In this document: positions 1 to 4,592 of the stretch, piece after piece
How the letters are laid out: the number at the start of each line of letters is the position of its first letter
How positions within the stretch are numbered: position 1 is the stretch's first letter
Assembly: GCA_015661035.1 (NCBI GenBank)
Contig: JACVJA010000042.1
Span: 1 to 9,022, forward strand
DNA: 9,022 bases
Origin: Candidatus Calidifonticultor daggyaiensis
GTDB taxonomy: Bacteria > Actinomycetota > Humimicrobiia > Humimicrobiales > Humimicrobiaceae
Direction: 5' to 3'
The notes under the pieces: generated by a model
Database searches by the model: none
Seen by the model: the letters and a program-made list of their open reading frames with translations, nothing else
Told to the model about the DNA's origin: nothing
Program-made: the position numbers and the translations under genes

Positions 1-207
1 TTAAGAGCAAAAAATGAAGAAATACCTGTATGGAAAATTACAGATATTGGTATTGATCAAAAAGACTCAGGACTTGAAGGTTCTTTTACTCAGGTAGTTA
101 AAGTATTCACACCACAACATGAATATAAAACTAAAATAATTGAGGGTTCACCTGATGAACAGGCTGAAGAACTATATAAAATTTTTAAAGATTTAAAAAT
201 ATTATAA
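1..207 (+). CDS. etfB: Electron transfer flavoprotein beta subunit, C-terminal fragment
   Basis: The reading frame is open from base 1 to a TAA at 205-207 and gives the last 68 residues of an EtfB; the 5' part lies outside the window. The fragment holds the typical EtfB tail: a 'VWKITDIGID' stretch, the 'GLEGSFTQVVKVFTP' block and a closing 'IIEGSPDEQAEELYKIFKDL' helix (seen). In the family, EtfB pairs with EtfA to form a soluble heterodimer that carries FAD and AMP or a second FAD and shuttles electrons to or from acyl-CoA or lactate dehydrogenases. Its stop lies 53 bases before etfA, as expected for an etfBA operon. The nucleotide-binding part that would separate bifurcating from ordinary ETFs is not visible. 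Confidence 0.88.
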   Translation, partial: LRAKNEEIPVWKITDIGIDQKDSGLEGSFTQVVKVFTPQHEYKTKIIEGSPDEQAEELYKIFKDLKIL

Positions 208-227
208 TAAATTTAATCAAAATAATT

Positions 228-241
228 CTTGAAAAATCAAG
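228..241 (+). repeat. Small inverted repeat between etfB and etfA
   Basis: A perfect 5-bp inverted repeat, CTTGA/TCAAG, with an AAAA loop sits about ten bases before the etfA ribosome binding site. It could fold in the etfBA mRNA, but it is short and has no U-tract, so it does not look like a terminator. It may be chance. Confidence 0.3.
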
Positions 242-249
242 TAGTTAAA

Positions 250-255
250 AAGGGG
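250..255 (+). promoter_or_regulatory. Ribosome binding site of etfA
   Basis: AAGGGG lies five bases before the TTG at 261. It supports this non-ATG start, which places the first ferredoxin cysteine at residue 10. Confidence 0.75.
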
Positions 256-260
256 TAAGG

Positions 261-1514
261 TTGAAAATAATAGTAGATAAAAATACATGTACTGGCTGTA
301 AACTTTGTAAAAGTGTTTGTTTATATGATGCAATTGAAATAATAGATAAAAAAGCAAAAATAGGCGAAAATTGTGTTTTTTGTGGAGCTTGTATTGATGT
401 ATGCAAATATAATTCAATTTCAATTCAAAGTGAAAACGAGATTAAAAAAGATTTTTCAGAATATAGTGGCGTATTGGTTTTTATAGAGCAAAACAATTCA
501 GTTATTAGTGATGTTAGTTTTGAACTTTTAAGTGAAGGAAGGAGACTTGCAGACAAGTTACAAACTAATTTGTATGGCTTAATTATTGGTTATAATTTAT
601 CAGAAAGTATAAAAGAAATTTTTTTATATGGTGTAGATAAAGTTTTTATTGTAGATAATGAGGTATTTAAAAATAACATTGATGATATATTTTCTAAAGC
701 ATTTGCACAAATAGTCCAAAAACAAAAGCCTGATATTGTTTTAGGTGGTGCGACCAGTTTTGGCAGAAGTTTACTTCCAAAAGTTGCTGCAATATTAAAG
801 ACAGGTCTTACTGCAGACTGCACTTCTTTAGAAATTGATGAACAAAAAAAAGTTTTATTACAAACAAGGCCAACTTTTGGCGGTAATATACTTGCTACTA
901 TAATTACTAGAAATGCAAGACCTCAAATGGCAACAGTTAGACCTCATGTTATGGAAAAAAAGCCAATAAATAGACAAATACAAATAATTAGTGGTTTAGA
1001 CAGTAACAAAGATGATATAAACCCATTATTGGAATACTCAGAAAAAATAGAATTTATCAATATAAATCCAGATAATTTTAAATCAAAATATAAATTAGTT
1101 TCAGTTGAAAAAGAAAAAGGCAAAAGTATTAATTTAACTGATTATGATATTATTGTATCAGGTGGTAGAGGTCTAGGCTGCAGCGAAAATTTTAAAATAA
1201 TACAAGAATTAGCAGATTTGCTTGGTGGTGCAGTTGGGGCGTCACGTGCAGCAGTAGATTCAAATTGGATTTCTTATCCTCATCAAGTTGGTCAAACTGG
1301 AAAAACTGTAAATCCTAAAATATATTTTGCTTGTGGGATATCTGGGGCAATTCAACACATAGCTGGTATGCAAACATCTGATATTATTATTGCAATAAAT
1401 AAAGATCCGAATGCCCCTATTTTTAAAATAGCAAATTATGGGATAGTAGGGGATTTGTTTGAAGTTATTCCTAAATTAATTAGCAGAATAAAAAGCAAAA
1501 AAAGCTTACTGTAA
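261..1514 (+). CDS. etfA: Electron transfer flavoprotein alpha subunit with N-terminal 2[4Fe-4S] ferredoxin domain
   Basis: The 417-residue protein begins at TTG. Residues 1-55 form a bacterial-type ferredoxin domain with two CxxCxxCxxxC motifs, C10-C13-C16-C20 and C38-C41-C44-C48, so two [4Fe-4S] clusters are predicted. The EtfA alpha/beta domain follows (about 68-290), and the C-terminal FAD domain covers about 296-408, with 'SGGRGLG' (300-306), 'GASRAAVD' (326-333), 'HQVGQTGKTV' (341-350), 'GISGAIQHIAGM' (359-370) and 'IAINKD' near 377-382. Ordinary EtfA is about 320 residues; the extra length is the ferredoxin module. The same architecture is known from CarE of the caffeyl-CoA reductase complex and from lactate-dehydrogenase-linked LctC, where the ETF takes part in flavin-based electron bifurcation. 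Which dehydrogenase partners it here is unknown, since none is in the window. It acts in the cytoplasm as a heterodimer with the upstream EtfB. Confidence 0.95.
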   Translation: MKIIVDKNTCTGCKLCKSVCLYDAIEIIDKKAKIGENCVFCGACIDVCKYNSISIQSENEIKKDFSEYSGVLVFIEQNNSVISDVSFELLSEGRRLADKLQTNLYGLIIGYNLSESIKEIFLYGVDKVFIVDNEVFKNNIDDIFSKAFAQIVQKQKPDIVLGGATSFGRSLLPKVAAILKTGLTADCTSLEIDEQKKVLLQTRPTFGGNILATIITRNARPQMATVRPHVMEKKPINRQIQIISGLDSNKDDINPLLEYSEKIEFININPDNFKSKYKLVSVEKEKGKSINLTDYDIIVSGGRGLGCSENFKIIQELADLLGGAVGASRAAVDSNWISYPHQVGQTGKTVNPKIYFACGISGAIQHIAGMQTSDIIIAINKDPNAPIFKIANYGIVGDLFEVIPKLISRIKSKKSLL

Positions 1515-1533
1515 CCTTTGATATTTGTAATTA

Positions 1534-1559
1534 TTTAGGCTTATATTTTAGGCCCCTAT
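1534..1559 (+). repeat. 13-bp imperfect tandem repeat after etfA
   Basis: Two adjacent 13-base units both start TTTAGGC and match at 10 of 13 positions (1534-1546 and 1547-1559). No stable GC stem with a U-tract is visible around it, so etfA has no recognisable intrinsic terminator. This is one of several short tandem duplications in the window. Confidence 0.45.
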
Positions 1560-1568
1560 ATAATATTT

Positions 1569-1583
1569 TTATAATTATTAATA
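1569..1583 (+). promoter_or_regulatory. Candidate PerR-box-like operator upstream of the Fur/PerR gene
   Basis: TTATAATTATTAATA matches the B. subtilis PerR-box consensus TTATAATNATTATAA at all but two positions, both in the right half. It lies 31 bases before a candidate extended -10 element and would suit autoregulation by the downstream gene. The surrounding DNA is almost pure A/T, so a chance match is quite possible. Confidence 0.3.
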
Positions 1584-1613
1584 GTCTTAACTAATCTTAA
1601 AAAATATTAATTA

Positions 1614-1622
1614 TGCTATAAT
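1614..1622 (+). promoter_or_regulatory. Candidate extended -10 promoter for the Fur/PerR gene
   Basis: TGCTATAAT is a perfect extended -10 element, with TG one base before TATAAT. No good -35 is seen 16-18 bases upstream, which extended -10 promoters tolerate. Transcription would begin near 1629, leaving a leader of about 55 bases. Confidence 0.35.
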
Positions 1623-1650
1623 AAAATAATAAGCTATAATTAAGTATAAT
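1615..1650 (+). repeat. 18-bp imperfect direct repeat carrying a duplicated TATAAT
   Basis: Two adjacent 18-base units (1615-1632 and 1633-1650) share the opening GCTATAAT and match at 13 of 18 positions. The duplication copies the -10-like hexamer, so the spacer has TATAAT at 1617 and 1635, with a third at 1645. Confidence 0.4.
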
Positions 1651-1683
1651 AATATGTTTATTAGTACGCTTATATAAACAAAT

Positions 1684-2133
1684 ATGAAAACACAAAATAA
1701 TATAAAAGATAAAGATAAATTAATACAAGATTTTAAAGAAATATGTAGAAGAAATAAGCTGAAAGTAACTCCGCAAAGAACAATAATTTATAATGAGTTG
1801 ATTAGTTCAAAAGAACATCCAAGTGTTGAGATTTTATATAAAAAAGTAAAAGATAAACTCCCTGATATTTCTTTTGATACAGTATATAGAACTTTATTAA
1901 CTTTTTATGAATTAGGATTAGCAAGGGTTGTGGAAGGTATTTGTAGCTCAAAAAGATATGAAGGAAATACACAAGATCACTATCATTTTATTTGTACTAA
2001 CTGTGGCTCAGTTTACGATATAGAAGAAGTTAAGTATAGTTATGAAATACCCCAACTAATTAAACAAAAATATTCGCCAAAAAATGTTCGAATTATTTTT
2101 GAAGGTCTTTGTAGCGATTGTGCAAAAATTTAA
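1684..2133 (+). CDS. Fur/PerR-family metal-dependent transcriptional regulator
   Basis: The protein is 149 residues, a normal Fur-family length. An N-terminal winged helix (about 20-85) contains 'LKVTPQRTIIYNEL' and the recognition helix 'ISFDTVYRTLLTF' (62-74). The C-terminal dimerisation domain holds two CxxC pairs, C104/C107 and C143/C146, as in family members with a structural Zn(Cys)4 site. Likely regulatory-metal ligands are H45, E93, H99, H101 and D112. The Asp at 112 aligns with PerR Asp104, the residue associated with peroxide sensing, whereas E93 stands where B. subtilis PerR has Asp85 and resembles Fur at that position. A peroxide-sensing repressor is therefore the better guess than an iron regulator, but this is inference. 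No Shine-Dalgarno site precedes the ATG. The next gene is a LOG protein, which does not help assign the regulon. Confidence 0.9.
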   Translation: MKTQNNIKDKDKLIQDFKEICRRNKLKVTPQRTIIYNELISSKEHPSVEILYKKVKDKLPDISFDTVYRTLLTFYELGLARVVEGICSSKRYEGNTQDHYHFICTNCGSVYDIEEVKYSYEIPQLIKQKYSPKNVRIIFEGLCSDCAKI

Positions 2134-2153
2134 TGATTGTGCCAAAACTTAAT
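2116..2153 (+). repeat. 19-bp tandem duplication across the stop codon of the Fur/PerR gene
   Basis: Units 2116-2134 and 2135-2153 are directly adjacent and identical at 17 of 19 positions, both beginning GATTGTGC. The first unit contains the last codons (D-C-A-K-I) and the TAA; the second is an untranslated copy just after it. The two substitutions suggest the duplication is not brand new. Confidence 0.8.
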
Positions 2154-2171
2154 ATAGTCCAGTTATAACTT

Positions 2172-2207
2172 TTAGTCTTATAAAATAATTTAGTCATATA
2201 AAATAAG
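2172..2207 (+). repeat. 18-bp tandem duplication in the Fur/PerR-LOG spacer
   Basis: Units 2172-2189 and 2190-2207, both starting TTAGTC and containing TATAAAATAA, match at 16 of 18 positions. The spacer is only 100 bases, so with the preceding 19-bp duplication about half of it is repeat. Each unit contains a TATAAA, which could act as a -10 for the LOG gene, but no matching -35 is evident. Confidence 0.7.
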
Positions 2208-2233
2208 ATAGAAAATTAATTTTTAAATTTTAA

Positions 2234-2953
2234 ATGAAAAAAAGATATATAAAAAAAAATGAAGATAAAGATCTTTTAAGCCCTTCTAAAACAAAAAAAC
2301 CTAGGTTTGTACATACCGATCCATGGAGAGTATTAAAAATCCAAAGTGAATTTGTAAAAGGTTTTGATACTTTAGCTGGTGTAGGACCATGTATTGCTTT
2401 TTTTGGTTCTGCTAGGCTTGGTGAAAGCGATAAATATTATAAGGAAGCAGAAAAGACAGCAGAACTTGTTGTAAAGCAAGGATTAGGTGTTATAACTGGA
2501 GGTGGCCCTGGTATTATGGAAGCAGCAAATAAAGGGGCATACAATGCAGGAGGATTATCTATTGGTTGCAATATAGATATTCCCTTTGAACAAGAAGCAA
2601 ATAAATATCAAAATATTTCACTTGAATTTAGCTATTTTTTTGTAAGGAAAATGGTATTTGTAAAATATTCAGTTGGATATGTTATTTTTCCTGGTGGATT
2701 TGGAACTCTTGATGAATTATTCGAAGCCTTAACACTTGCTCAAACTGGAAAAATAGAGCATTTCCCTATAGCATTATTTGGAAAAGAATATTGGCTTGAG
2801 TTAGGCAAGTGGATTGATGAATGTTTGCTTGAAAAATTTTGCACTATAGATAAAGAAGATAAAGAACTTTATAAAATTGTTGATAGTCCTTTTGAAGCAG
2901 TAGAATATATAATACAAGAAATAAGAAAACATAGATTCATTAGAAATATTTAA
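2234..2953 (+). CDS. LOG-family protein (TIGR00730-type; putative nucleoside 5'-monophosphate phosphoribohydrolase)
   Basis: This 239-residue Rossmann-fold protein has both LOG-family signatures: 'GGGPGIMEAANKGA' (89-102) and 'PGGFGTLDE' (153-161), with the acidic E161 and R138 as the likely active-site pair. The 'GSAR' nucleotide-binding turn is at 58-61. Characterised LOG enzymes hydrolyse cytokinin riboside 5'-monophosphates or ordinary nucleoside monophosphates such as AMP to the free base and ribose 5-phosphate; the bacterial physiological role is often unknown. The N-terminal extension with 'DPWRVLKIQSEFVKGFDTLA' (29-48) marks the longer subgroup also seen in Actinobacteria. The ATG has no Shine-Dalgarno site, but this extension supports the start. 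The gene ends 21 bases from the convergent biotin ligase gene. It could be cotranscribed with the Fur/PerR gene across a 100-base spacer. Confidence 0.9.
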   Translation: MKKRYIKKNEDKDLLSPSKTKKPRFVHTDPWRVLKIQSEFVKGFDTLAGVGPCIAFFGSARLGESDKYYKEAEKTAELVVKQGLGVITGGGPGIMEAANKGAYNAGGLSIGCNIDIPFEQEANKYQNISLEFSYFFVRKMVFVKYSVGYVIFPGGFGTLDELFEALTLAQTGKIEHFPIALFGKEYWLELGKWIDECLLEKFCTIDKEDKELYKIVDSPFEAVEYIIQEIRKHRFIRNI

Positions 2954-2974
2954 AGTTTAATTGAGGAATAATAA
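2954..2974. other. 21-bp convergent junction without a visible terminator
   Basis: The LOG gene and the minus-strand biotin ligase gene end only 21 bases apart. No hairpin with a U-tract is visible on either strand. An 11-bp direct repeat, TAGAAATATTT, occurs at 2941-2951 (end of the LOG gene) and 2976-2986 (end of the ligase gene). Confidence 0.5.
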
Positions 2975-3820
2975 CTAGAAATATTTTATACTGTTTTTTA
3001 TGGATCTAAAAATTGTATTTAAGTCATTTGTTTTATAGTAATATAAGTATTTACGTTCAAATAAATTTAAAATATCAGCTAAAAGCTTTTCCCTATTTAT
3101 TTCATTATTAAAAATCTCTTTTAAAGTAGTTGCATTTTTTAAGTTTAAATATTTAAAATCTTTTATATCATTATTAACGTTTATTCCAATTCCAATAAAA
3201 ATATAAAAAATATCATTAATTTTTTCAGATTCAGATAATATACCTGATAACTTATAATTATTAAAATAAATATCGTTAGGCCACTTAATATAAAATTTAT
3301 TCAAATTTTCATTTGATTTTCTTTCTTTATAGATTATTTTTCTTATAATAGCTAAAATTGAAGAAGCGGCGATTAATGTTAATTTAGAAATTTTATTATA
3401 ATCTATGCTATTAAAATTTTCCCCAATTTTAAAATTATTTTCTCCAATTTTGCAATTTAATATTATTGTAAACCATAAGCCGCCTGGTGGAGAAAACCAA
3501 ACTTTTTGAAATCTTCCTCTAGATTTATACTGCTCTTCAGCAATTACTAAAGTACCATTATTAATATTACTTAAAATATTATTTAAATTGCTGTTTATAT
3601 TTACATTGCTATTTATATTTGTACGGTCATTAATATTTAAATTGCTATTGATATTATTAAAAATTTCAATATGAGAACTATATAATGAGTTTTGAAACTT
3701 TATGAGATTAATTGCAAAGTCATTTGTTGAATTAACTTTTTTAAAATAAATTGATGTTTTTGCTAAAAAAGTTGTTTTTAAATAGCTGTAAAACTTATCA
3801 ATTTTTAAGTATGTATTCAT
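2975..3820 (-). CDS. birA: Biotin-[acetyl-CoA-carboxylase] ligase, no DNA-binding domain, C-terminal domain missing
   Basis: The 281-residue protein matches the catalytic core of biotin-protein ligase: 'NSTND' (30-34), 'VIAEEQYKSRGRFQKVWFSPPGG' (92-114, equivalent to the E. coli GRGRRGRKW biotinyl-AMP loop), 'KWPND' (179-183, with catalytic K179) and 'IGIGINVNN' (209-217). It would make biotinyl-5'-AMP and attach biotin to AccB, the carrier needed by the carboxylase whose AccDA subunits are encoded in the divergent cluster. There is no N-terminal helix-turn-helix, so it is not a BirA-type repressor. The protein stops at 'FRSIKNSIKYF', where E. coli BirA continues into its SH3-like C-terminal domain of about 50 residues. 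An Asn-rich hexapeptide repeat (56-79) and a heptapeptide repeat (124-136) enlarge two loops. In the GRGRxxR motif the first Gly is S100 and the last Arg is K106. No Shine-Dalgarno site precedes the ATG. Activity is plausible but unproven. Confidence 0.87.
   Translation of the reverse strand: MNTYLKIDKFYSYLKTTFLAKTSIYFKKVNSTNDFAINLIKFQNSLYSSHIEIFNNINSNLNINDRTNINSNVNINSNLNNILSNINNGTLVIAEEQYKSRGRFQKVWFSPPGGLWFTIILNCKIGENNFKIGENFNSIDYNKISKLTLIAASSILAIIRKIIYKERKSNENLNKFYIKWPNDIYFNNYKLSGILSESEKINDIFYIFIGIGINVNNDIKDFKYLNLKNATTLKEIFNNEINREKLLADILNLFERKYLYYYKTNDLNTIFRSIKNSIKYF
3413..3451 (-). repeat. 21-bp tandem repeat in birA (KIGEN heptapeptide)
   Basis: Residues 124-130 (KIGENNF) and 131-136 (KIGENF) are adjacent copies with a 21-base period. 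The repeat lies just after the first catalytic-core beta strands, in a position expected to be a loop. The reading frame is kept. Confidence 0.7.
3584..3655 (-). repeat. 18-bp tandem repeat in birA, four Asn-rich hexapeptides
   Basis: Four in-frame 18-base units encode residues 56-79: NINSNL, NINDRT, NINSNV and NINSNL, followed by a degenerate fifth. Units 1, 3 and 4 are nearly identical, and unit 2 keeps only the NIN start. The insertion falls between the STND helix and the 'GTLVIAEEQ' strand, where other ligases have a short linker, so the loop is about 25-35 residues longer than usual. Confidence 0.85.
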
Positions 3821-3854
3821 TTTTTTAAAAAATTTTATTTATTCAGGTTTTTAG

Positions 3855-3876
3855 TAATTAGTTTTTATGCTAATTA
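3855..3876. repeat. Perfect 7-bp inverted repeat upstream of birA
   Basis: TAATTAG (3855-3861) and CTAATTA (3870-3876) are perfect complements separated by eight bases, followed by a T-rich run on the plus strand. It is 35-56 bases before the birA start, where an operator or leader hairpin could act. As a plus-strand terminator it would be weak, having only one G-C pair, and no plus-strand transcript obviously needs it. Confidence 0.4.
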
Positions 3877-4048
3877 TTTTTAGTTTTTTATTTTTTTAAC
3901 TCTAATTTAATTTATTATTAATAACTTTATTTAATTTATATAACTTAATTTTTTTTATAAATTATTATATGTATTTTTTTGGAATATGAAACTATAAATT
4001 TATGTTGACGTCTAACAAAAAGACTAAAAAAGGTTAATTTTGACAATT

Positions 4049-4057
4049 AAGGAAAGG
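4049..4057 (+). promoter_or_regulatory. Ribosome binding site of fabZ
   Basis: AAGGAAAGG lies eight bases before the GTG at 4066 and decides this non-ATG start; the resulting N-terminus matches FabZ proteins. Confidence 0.75.
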
Positions 4058-4065
4058 ATTTTAAG

Positions 4066-4494
4066 GTGACTTTACTAAATAAAGAAGATATAAAAAAAAT
4101 AATTCCTCATAGAGAGCCGTTTTTATTAATTGATGAAGTACTTGATCTAGTGCCGGGTAAAAAAATTACAGCTATAAAATATGTTAAAGAAGAAGAATAT
4201 TATTTTAAAGGGCATTTTCCATCAAATCCTATTATGCCAGGTGTTTTAATTCTTGAAGCTATTGCCCAAGCAGGGGCAATTAGTGTATTAAGTCTTGAAG
4301 AAAACAAAGGTAAAATTGTGCTTTTTGCTGGAATTGATAAAGCCAGATTTAAAAAAATTGTAAAACCTTCTGATAAGCTTTACATTGAGGTTGAAATTAC
4401 CGACTTTAGAAGAAATATTGGTAAAGCAAAAGGTACTGCAAAGGTCTTAAATGATATTGCATGTGTAGCTGAATCACTGTTTGCTGTGGCTTAA
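4066..4494 (+). CDS. fabZ: 3-hydroxyacyl-[acyl-carrier-protein] dehydratase
   Basis: The 142-residue hot-dog-fold protein has the usual FabZ length. It contains the opening 'IKKIIPHREPFLLIDEV' (9-25) and the active-site block 'GHFPSNPIMPGVLILEAIAQAG' (49-70), with catalytic H50 and E64. It dehydrates (3R)-hydroxyacyl-ACP to trans-2-enoyl-ACP in the cytoplasmic elongation cycle. The central-helix His/Glu pair identifies FabZ; FabA has Asp in place of Glu, so a FabA-type isomerase is not supported. It is the first gene of the cluster, preceded by a strong ribosome binding site, and 98 A/T-rich bases separate it from fabD with no clear terminator. Confidence 0.96.
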   Translation: MTLLNKEDIKKIIPHREPFLLIDEVLDLVPGKKITAIKYVKEEEYYFKGHFPSNPIMPGVLILEAIAQAGAISVLSLEENKGKIVLFAGIDKARFKKIVKPSDKLYIEVEITDFRRNIGKAKGTAKVLNDIACVAESLFAVA

Positions 4495-4580
4495 AAATAT
4501 TTGTAATAATTATTTTTTATGAATTAATTTTAAAAAATAAGTAATAAATCAAGAAATTGAATTGTTAAAATTTTATAATC

Positions 4581-4586
4581 GAAAGG
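4581..4586 (+). promoter_or_regulatory. Ribosome binding site of fabD
   Basis: GAAAGG lies six bases before the TTG at 4593. No later in-frame GTG or TTG has a well-placed Shine-Dalgarno site, so the long N-terminal tail of FabD is probably translated. Confidence 0.65.
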
Positions 4587-4592
4587 CTATAA

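Larger units (their letters stand above)
3821..4065. promoter_or_regulatory. Divergent birA/fabZ control region (245 bp, extremely A/T-rich)
   Basis: This spacer must hold the promoters of both the ligase gene and the fatty-acid cluster. Candidates are weak: TATAAA at 3993-3998 without a good -35, and TTGACG at 4005-4010 without a good -10, for fabZ; and on the minus strand TATAAT at 3964-3969 for birA. No BirA operator (TTGTAACC-N-GGTTACAA type) and no convincing FapR box are seen. A short GTCT/AGAC inverted repeat lies at 4010-4024. No small gene is supported. Confidence 0.45.

Noticed and set aside
217..423. 68-codon minus-strand open frame at the start of etfA
   Set aside because: It is antisense to the ferredoxin domain and its Phe/Leu/Tyr-rich sequence is typical of reverse-strand A/T-rich DNA.
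590..823. 77-codon minus-strand open frame inside etfA
   Set aside because: It is a shadow of the EtfA coding frame with no independent support.
1515..1560. Intrinsic terminator after etfA
   Set aside because: The AGGC and GGCC bases form a direct rather than a strong inverted repeat, and at most three pairs could form.
2170..4029. Shared 10-mer TTTTAGTCTT (plus strand at 2170-2179, complement at 4020-4029) as a common operator
   Set aside because: It is short, A/T-rich and asymmetric, lies in unrelated contexts, and is expected by chance at this composition.
4005..4045. TTGACG and TTGACA hexamers before fabZ as -35 elements
   Set aside because: TTGACG has no TATAAT-like hexamer at 16-18 bases, and TTGACA at 4040-4045 nearly abuts the ribosome binding site, so neither makes a usable promoter.
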